Source: Betaproteobacteria bacterium (GTDB lineage: Bacteria; Pseudomonadota; Gammaproteobacteria; Burkholderiales; SG8-41). From it: a DNA stretch of 7,161 nucleotides. Position numbers and translations under genes: made by a program. The notes under the pieces were generated by a model that saw nothing but the letters and a program-made list of their open reading frames with translations, was not told the origin of the DNA and did no database searches. The stretch spans positions 1-7,161 of the forward strand of contig JANYDM010000025.1 in assembly GCA_025363575.1 (NCBI GenBank), given 5' to 3'. Of this stretch, positions 1 through 4,328 are shown one piece after another; within the stretch, counting starts at the first letter, position 1, and every line of letters starts with the position of its first letter.

Positions 1-1312
1 GCAACGTCCTCAGGCCCTGGCTGATTTGAAACCAGACCGCGACTACGATTTCGATACGGCGGTGGCGGAGGCCGAACCGCATGGTTGCGTGTCCGTTTTG
101 GCGACCGATCCGCTGTATGTACTTTACACATCAGGAACGACGGGAAAGCCGAAGGGCGTGGTGCGCGACAACGGCGGCCATGCCGTCGCGCTGACCTACA
201 GCATGACCAACGTCTACGCCATCGGGCCGGGCGACGTCTGGTGGGCCGCCTCGGATGTGGGTTGGGTCGTCGGCCACTCCTATATCGTTTACGGTCCGTT
301 GATACACGGCATGGCAAGCGTCATGTATGAAGGCCTGCCTATCCGTCCCGACCCCGGCATCTGGTGGAAGATCGTTGCCGAACATCGGGTGACGGTGATG
401 TTTACATCGCCGACCGCGCTCCGCGTGCTGAAAAAGCAGGACCCGGCGTATCTGACCAAATACGACGTGAGCACCTTGCGCCACTTGTTTCTGGCGGGCG
501 AACCGCTCGACGAGCCGACCGCACGCTGGATTTCCGAAGCGCTCAACGTGCCGGTGATCGATCACTACTGGCAGACCGAGACTGGCTGGGCGCTGCTGTC
601 CTGCATGCCCGGCGTTGAAGCGACGCCGACAAAATTCGGCAGCCCGAGCTTTCCCGCGTACGGCTACAACGTGAAACTGCTGCACGAAGGCACCGGCGAG
701 GAAATCGGCGCCAATGAGAAAGGCGTGGTGACGGTGGTGCCGCCGTTGCCGCCCGGTTGCATGACGACGGTGTGGGGACAGGACGAGCGCTTCGTGCAGA
801 CGTATTTCACGAGCTTCAAGGGCCAGCTCGTCTATACGACATTCGACTGGGGCATACGTGACGCGGACGGCTATTATTTCATCCTCGGCCGCACCGACGA
901 TGTCATCAATGTTGCCGGGCACCGCCTTGGCACACGCGAGATCGAAGAGGCCGTTAGCGGGCACGCGAATATCGCCGAGGTCGCCGTCGTCGGGGTGCAT
1001 GACGAGCTCAAAGGGCAAGTGCCGGTCGCGTTTGCGGTCGTGAAAGACGCGGCAAAGGTCGCAGATGAGGCATCGCGGCGTACGATGGAGCGGGAGGTCC
1101 TCGCTGCGGTCGACCAGGCCCTGGGTCCAATCGGCCGGCCCGCGCGCGTGCATTTCGTAACGCTGCTGCCGAAAACGCGCTCGGGCAAAATACTACGTCG
1201 CAGCATTCAGGCGATAGCCGAGGGACGCGACCCGGGTGACCTCACCACGCTCGATGATCCGGCCGGCATCGACCAGATACGTTTCGCGGTCAAGGCGATG
1301 CAGGGGAAATGA
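1..1312 (+). CDS. prpE: Propionyl-CoA synthetase (propionate--CoA ligase), C-terminal part
   Basis: An ATP-dependent acyl-CoA synthetase that adenylates propionate and transfers it to CoA in the cytoplasm, feeding the methylcitrate cycle. The frame is open from base 2 (QRPQALADLKPD...), so the gene enters from the left; the TTG at 26 is not a true start. About 436 residues are visible, against ~630 for the family. Visible motifs: the P-loop-like YTSGTTGKPKG (visible residues 42-52), the WWAASDVGWVVGHSYIVYGP block, DHYWQTETGW, the A8 motif GRTDDVINVAGHRLGTREIE, and PKTRSGKILRR with the catalytic lysine at visible residue 396, about 40 residues from the end. PrpE rather than acetyl-CoA synthetase (Acs) is favoured by PLPPGCMTTVWGQDERF, HRLGTREIEE, and an ending of the type AIAEGRDPGDLTTLDDP. 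The stop TGA is at 1310-1312. The next gene is convergent. Family assignment is firm; substrate is inferred from similarity and could include other short acids. Confidence 0.93.
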   Translation, partial: QRPQALADLKPDRDYDFDTAVAEAEPHGCVSVLATDPLYVLYTSGTTGKPKGVVRDNGGHAVALTYSMTNVYAIGPGDVWWAASDVGWVVGHSYIVYGPLIHGMASVMYEGLPIRPDPGIWWKIVAEHRVTVMFTSPTALRVLKKQDPAYLTKYDVSTLRHLFLAGEPLDEPTARWISEALNVPVIDHYWQTETGWALLSCMPGVEATPTKFGSPSFPAYGYNVKLLHEGTGEEIGANEKGVVTVVPPLPPGCMTTVWGQDERFVQTYFTSFKGQLVYTTFDWGIRDADGYYFILGRTDDVINVAGHRLGTREIEEAVSGHANIAEVAVVGVHDELKGQVPVAFAVVKDAAKVADEASRRTMEREVLAAVDQALGPIGRPARVHFVTLLPKTRSGKILRRSIQAIAEGRDPGDLTTLDDPAGIDQIRFAVKAMQGK

Positions 1313-1331
1313 GCGTTATGTGGTTCGACGA

Positions 1332-1375
1332 ACTTTGCAGCAGGGTGAGTCGGCAATATATGTTTAACGCAAAGT
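1332..1375. repeat. Inverted repeat between convergent genes
   Basis: ACTTTGC at 1332-1338 is perfectly complementary to GCAAAGT at 1369-1375, with two more pairs beyond one mismatch (1329-1330 with 1377-1378). The loop is 30 bases and no T-run follows on either strand. It lies in the 81-base spacer between the convergent prpE and LysR genes, where a bidirectional terminator would be expected, but it lacks the shape of a good intrinsic terminator. It may be chance. Confidence 0.25.
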
Positions 1376-1393
1376 CCGGCCTCCGGCAGTACT

Positions 1394-2305
1394 TCAACCC
1401 GGCCCAGACGATGCAATCAGCCAGTCAATATACGTCTGAACTTCGGGCCGCGCCGTCGCTTTTGCAGAGTAGATCGCGTAATAGGCTTGAGGGGATGGAA
1501 TGCTGATGTCCCAAAGTTTAATGAGCCGCCCCGACGCCAGATAGTCATCCACAATCAAGCTGCGGGCAAGCGCTATGCCTTGGCCATTCGCGGCCGTTTC
1601 CAGCATCAGGCCGGCGTCGCTGAACAGCGGTCCGCGCGACGGTTCATTTGCCTGCAATCCGGCGGCATCCAACCACGGTTTCCAGGGCTCATGCGGTAGC
1701 CGCAACAACACGGCTTTCAATAAATATTCCGGCTTGCTCAATCCGCCCTGCTTCTCACGGTAGGCCGGTGAGCACACGGGGAACAAGCGGCCTGCGAGCA
1801 GCTTGACGGAATCAAACCCGGCCCATTCGTCCGCCGTGCCGTAGCGAACCTCGATATCGGCACCATCGGACTTGAGGCTCGCCAACTTGCCGGTTTTCGT
1901 CAGTTTGGTCGCGCTGAGCTCGATGTCGATTTCCGGATGCTTCTGGTAAAAATCACCCAGCCTTTCGACCAGCCAGTTGCGGGCGAACGAAGGGCCTACG
2001 CTGACGTGGACCGTCTTGTGCGTATCGCCAGACAACCGTATCGACGCCTCTTGCAGCGTGGACAAGGCGTCGAGTACAGCGCCCAGCAAATAAGTACCTT
2101 TCGCGGTCAGGGAAACCGCGCGGCCGCGCCGCGAAAAAAACTGCGCGCCAAAGTGCAGTTCCAGCTGCTTGATGCGGTGACTGACAGCGCCATGAGTGAT
2201 GCAAAGCTCATCGGCGGCTTTGGCAAAACTATGCAGTCGCGCTACCGCCTCGAATGCAGCCAGCGAGTGCAGCGGCGGGAGGCCGCCAAAACCGGAGCGA
2301 TTCAT
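1394..2305 (-). CDS. LysR-type transcriptional regulator, GcvA-like
   Basis: A 303-residue DNA-binding regulator of normal family length, cytoplasmic and probably tetrameric. The N-terminal winged helix-turn-helix covers about residues 9-71, starting LPPLHSLAAFEAVARLHSF; the recognition helix is THGAVSHRIKQLE (residues 37-49), followed by FFSRRGRAVSLTAKG. A linker helix leads to a periplasmic-binding-protein-like effector domain (about 92-298) with VGPSFARNWLVERLGDF, DIEVRYG, LLAGRLFPVCSP and GQGIALARSLIVDDYLASGRL, all typical of the GcvA/AmpR branch. The ATG start at 2303-2305 gives the canonical N-terminus, although no convincing Shine-Dalgarno sequence precedes it. The gene is convergent with prpE and divergent from the operon beginning at 2354. 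LysR regulators usually control the divergent neighbour, so the ComA-like/Bug/aconitase genes are the likeliest target. The effector is unknown; a carboxylate is only a guess from context. Confidence 0.93.
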   Translation of the reverse strand: MNRSGFGGLPPLHSLAAFEAVARLHSFAKAADELCITHGAVSHRIKQLELHFGAQFFSRRGRAVSLTAKGTYLLGAVLDALSTLQEASIRLSGDTHKTVHVSVGPSFARNWLVERLGDFYQKHPEIDIELSATKLTKTGKLASLKSDGADIEVRYGTADEWAGFDSVKLLAGRLFPVCSPAYREKQGGLSKPEYLLKAVLLRLPHEPWKPWLDAAGLQANEPSRGPLFSDAGLMLETAANGQGIALARSLIVDDYLASGRLIKLWDISIPSPQAYYAIYSAKATARPEVQTYIDWLIASSGPG

Positions 2306-2376
2306 GAAAAATTTTCGAGGGCGCGATTAAAAATATTCATTCCGGAGGTGATTGTGAACCGTAATATCATAGTCAA
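2306..2376. promoter_or_regulatory. Divergent promoter/operator region of the LysR gene and the + strand operon
   Basis: This stretch lies between the LysR start and the + strand operon and contains an AT-rich island (2306-2340) in otherwise GC-rich DNA. A T-N11-A arrangement lies within ATTAAAAATATTCAT (2326-2340), compatible with a LysR-type site but with poor arm symmetry. On the minus strand TATGAT (2366-2371) resembles a -10 box and TTGACT (2371-2376) resembles a -35 box, but they abut and do not pair with each other at normal spacing. No good + strand promoter could be placed. That the region holds the divergent promoters is inferred mainly from gene orientation. Confidence 0.4.
2344..2352 (+). 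promoter_or_regulatory. Strong Shine-Dalgarno sequence for the small ORF
   Basis: GGAGGTGAT is a long match to the complement of the 16S rRNA 3' end. The GGAGG core sits 5 bases before the GTG at 2354. It is the main reason for believing that the 43-residue ORF is translated, and for choosing that start. Confidence 0.55.
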
Positions 2377-2485
2377 CAAGGAGGAGGTTGGCCGCTGGCT
2401 TGAGTCGCTCGGACAGCGGGCGCCATTGCATGTTCTCTCCAATTCCGTTGCGAGATTGTCCGACACACAGGAGGCCACATCGTGA
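2354..2485 (+). CDS. Small ORF, 43 residues, unknown function, translationally coupled to the ComA-like gene
   Basis: The GTG start at 2354 follows the strong ribosome-binding sequence at 2344-2352, and the TGA stop at 2483-2485 overlaps the next GTG start as GTGA. This 4-base overlap is typical of co-translated genes. The product begins (M)NRNIIVNKEEVGRWLESLG and ends ARLSDTQEATS. It is hydrophilic, with a probable amphipathic helix around residues 8-20, and has no signal peptide, membrane segment or cysteine. Roughly two thirds of third positions are G or C, weaker than in the long genes nearby. The frame stays open leftwards to 1937 antisense to the LysR gene, so openness alone is not evidence. 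I do not recognise a family. It could be a small partner of the ComA-like enzyme, a translated leader controlling downstream translation, or a chance ORF. Confidence 0.45.
   Translation: MNRNIIVNKEEVGRWLESLGQRAPLHVLSNSVARLSDTQEATS
2469..2474 (+). promoter_or_regulatory. Ribosome-binding site of the ComA-like gene
   Basis: AGGAGG sits 7 bases before the GTG at 2482. It fixes that GTG as the start of the ComA-like gene. It lies inside the last codons of the upstream small ORF, so ribosomes finishing that ORF would clear or pass over it. Confidence 0.75.
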
Positions 2486-3267
2486 GTGAAGACCGCAAGC
2501 TGCAGAAAATGGCGTTTCCCTTTATCCAGCTCGCGCCGCGTCCATCCAAGCCGCGCGAAGCCGGCCTGACGATAGTGGCGGACCGCGGCATCGGTATGCA
2601 CCGCGTCGAGGATTTACTCGAGACCGCCGGCGAATATATTGATTATTTCAAGATTGCAATCGGCGCGTATCGCCTACAGCCGGAAGCGCTGATAAAACGC
2701 AAGATTTCGGCGCTGCATAAGGCGGGCACCAAAGTGTTCTTCGCCGGAGACATTTCGGAAGCCGCGATCATGCAGGGGGTGATCAAGGACTTCTACAAGA
2801 CGGTGAAGAAGCTGGGTGCCGAGGCCGTCGAAGTGTCGAACGCGCAAATCGCAATATCCCTCCGCGATAAATGCGAACTAATCAAGATGGCGACTGCGCA
2901 AGGGCTCAAGGTGGTGGCCGAGGCCGGCCAGAAAGGGCACGACGACTGGACCGGCAGCCAGTCGTATATTTTCGAGCAGGTGCGGGCATATCAAAAGGCG
3001 GGCGCTTGGAAAGTGCTGGTACAGGGCGAGGGCATCAGCGAAGGCGTCGAGTCCATGAAACAGCAATTGCTGCTCAACCTGGTCGCGCAGTTCGACGTTC
3101 AGGACTTCATCTTCCAGGCCAAGGACGGCGGCACCCAGGTCTGGTACCTCAATGCGTTTGGCAATTCCGTCAATCTCGATGTCGACGACCACCAGGTCAT
3201 CGATCTCGAGCTGATGCGGCGCGGGATCCGCAAGCGTGGTGTATTCGGTCTGGTCGCGAGCCTGTAG
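2482..3267 (+). CDS. Phosphosulfolactate synthase-like protein (ComA family), substrate unknown
   Basis: A 261-residue cytoplasmic protein, the usual length for the ComA family, predicted to form a TIM barrel. Family marks in order: KPREAGLTIVADRGIG (23-38; family pattern I-x-D-K/R-G), VEDLLETAGEYIDYFKIAIG (42-61), an EVSNAQIAISL strand-loop (117-127), GLKVVAEAGQKG (141-152), AGAWKVLVQGEG (173-184), and the C-terminal FGNSVNLDVDDHQVIDLELM (226-245) followed by RRGIR. In methanogens ComA adds sulfite to phosphoenolpyruvate to make phosphosulfolactate, the first step to coenzyme M; plant HSA32 proteins are homologues without that role. From memory of the family, the usual EISDG is here EVSNA, SEVGKK is AEAGQK, and the ARESG-like segment is QGEGI, so substrate binding may differ. 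No comB, comC or comDE gene is nearby. The GTG start is set by AGGAGG at 2469. Family membership is firm; the sulfite/PEP reaction is not supported here. Confidence 0.88.
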   Translation: MSEDRKLQKMAFPFIQLAPRPSKPREAGLTIVADRGIGMHRVEDLLETAGEYIDYFKIAIGAYRLQPEALIKRKISALHKAGTKVFFAGDISEAAIMQGVIKDFYKTVKKLGAEAVEVSNAQIAISLRDKCELIKMATAQGLKVVAEAGQKGHDDWTGSQSYIFEQVRAYQKAGAWKVLVQGEGISEGVESMKQQLLLNLVAQFDVQDFIFQAKDGGTQVWYLNAFGNSVNLDVDDHQVIDLELMRRGIRKRGVFGLVASL

Positions 3268-3272
3268 CGCAA

Positions 3273-4253
3273 ATGCCGCCCGCGTCCACAGTCTGCGCAA
3301 TCGCCTGTATTGTGGTGATGTGCACGGCTGCGAGCAGTATTGCGATTGGCGAAACTTATCCGGTGCGGCCAATCAGGTTGATTATTGCGACCTCGCCTAG
3401 CAGTGCGGCCGATATTGTGGGCAGGATCTACGCACAGGCTCTGAGCATCGATCTCGGCAAAACGGTGATCGCCGACAATCGTGCGGGTGCCGGCGGCAAT
3501 CTGGGTGCGCATATCGTTGCCGCCGCTGCGCCCGATGGTTACACCTTGCTGCTGACCACCCCCGCGCATGTCATCAGTTCGAGCCTTAGCCGCAAGTCTG
3601 CCTACGACCTCGCCGTGGATTTCGCGCCGGTCAGCCAGGTCTCAACCGGCGTATACGTGATCGCCGCAAATCCGTCGCTTGGCGCGCAGTCGACCGGCCA
3701 GTTGATCGCGCTCGCCAAGGCAAAGCCGGGCCAGCTCAACTATGCGTCCGGTGGTGTCGGCAACGCGACTCATCTCGCCGTCGAGTTGTTCAAATCGATG
3801 GCGGGTATCGAAGTGACTCACCTGCCGTATCAGGGAGCGGGTCCCGCGATGGTTGCGCTCATCGCGGGCGAATCCCAGTTCGCGGCTGCAAACCTGACCG
3901 CTGTAATGCCGCATCTGGCGAGCGGCAAGCTGACGGCGCTGGCCGTTACTGGCGCAAGGCGCTCGTCGTTCCTTCCCCAGGTTGCAACGGTCGCTGAATC
4001 CGGCGTGCCCGGATATGAAGTCACCGCATGGTTTGGCATAGTGGCGCCGCGCGGGGTGGCGCGGGAAGTAATCGCAAAATTGAATTCCAAGCTGGTGCGC
4101 GAGGCCTTGGCGTTGGAAACCAGGCAGACTCTGGCGAAGGTGGGCGCGGAGCCGGCCGTGGGGCCGCCCGAGACATTCGCGGCGTTTATCCGGACGGAGC
4201 GCGTAAAGTGGGCTCAGGTCATCGCAAGAGCGGGTATCGCCAACGAACTTTAG
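3273..4253 (+). CDS. TctC/Bug-family tripartite tricarboxylate transporter solute-binding protein
   Basis: A 326-residue periplasmic binding protein of typical length. Visible family features: YPVRPIRLIIA (29-39), NRAGAGGNLGAHIVA (69-83), APDGYTLLLTT (86-96), DFAPVSQVS (116-124), ALAKAKPGQLNYASGG, HLAVELFKSMAGIEVTHLPY, SGKLTALAVTG, ATVAESGVPGYEVTAWFG, and the ending FAAFIRTERVKWAQVI. These proteins present carboxylates to TctAB membrane proteins; many in Burkholderiales are orphans, as this one is within the window. The N-terminal ~25 residues form a hydrophobic export signal (core CAIACIVVMCTAA), but no Lys or Arg precedes the core, which is unusual. The first ligand loop reads ATSPSSAADIVGR where the family usually has a PGG-x-x-D type loop. 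The ATG at 3273 lies 5 bases after the ComA-like stop with no clear Shine-Dalgarno sequence, suggesting translational coupling. The ligand is unknown. Confidence 0.92.
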   Translation: MPPASTVCAIACIVVMCTAASSIAIGETYPVRPIRLIIATSPSSAADIVGRIYAQALSIDLGKTVIADNRAGAGGNLGAHIVAAAAPDGYTLLLTTPAHVISSSLSRKSAYDLAVDFAPVSQVSTGVYVIAANPSLGAQSTGQLIALAKAKPGQLNYASGGVGNATHLAVELFKSMAGIEVTHLPYQGAGPAMVALIAGESQFAAANLTAVMPHLASGKLTALAVTGARRSSFLPQVATVAESGVPGYEVTAWFGIVAPRGVAREVIAKLNSKLVREALALETRQTLAKVGAEPAVGPPETFAAFIRTERVKWAQVIARAGIANEL

Positions 4254-4289
4254 TCCGTGCGTGCCCTGTAACGATGTTTAGATAAATGG

Positions 4290-4310
4290 TTGGCGCCGCA
4301 TGCCCGCCAA
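4290..4310. repeat. Small hairpin in the leader of the aconitase gene
   Basis: TTGGCG (4290-4295) pairs perfectly with CGCCAA (4305-4310) around a 9-base loop containing GCATGC. It ends 18 bases before the aconitase ATG. It is followed by A-rich rather than T-rich sequence, so it is not an intrinsic terminator for the upstream Bug gene. It might affect translation or RNA processing, or be chance. The 75-base gap (4254-4328) holds nothing else convincing. Confidence 0.3.
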
Positions 4311-4328
4311 AAATGAAAATCTCAGACA

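Noticed and set aside
131..1153. 340-codon open frame on the minus strand inside prpE
   Set aside because: It is rich in Arg and His with no domain signature, and lies antisense to a gene with clear acyl-CoA synthetase motifs. Long antisense frames are expected in GC-rich coding DNA.
1372..1396. CCGG-CCT-CCGG hairpin just before the LysR stop, as a terminator
   Set aside because: The stem is only 4 bases with a 3-base loop, and there is no T-run on either strand.
2312..2339. Possible + strand promoter (TTTTCG, 16 bases, TATTCA)
   Set aside because: The match to the -35 consensus is very poor, so it was not listed as a separate promoter.
1937..2353. Upstream extension of the small ORF, antisense to the LysR gene
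   Set aside because: The extension is antisense to a conserved winged-helix domain and looks like a shadow. Only the part from the GTG at 2354, with its own ribosome-binding sequence, is credible.
2871..3272. Longer frame extending the first Bug protein upstream
   Set aside because: The upstream part overlaps the ComA-like gene in another frame and is Arg/Gly-rich shadow sequence. The hydrophobic signal starts at the ATG at 3273.
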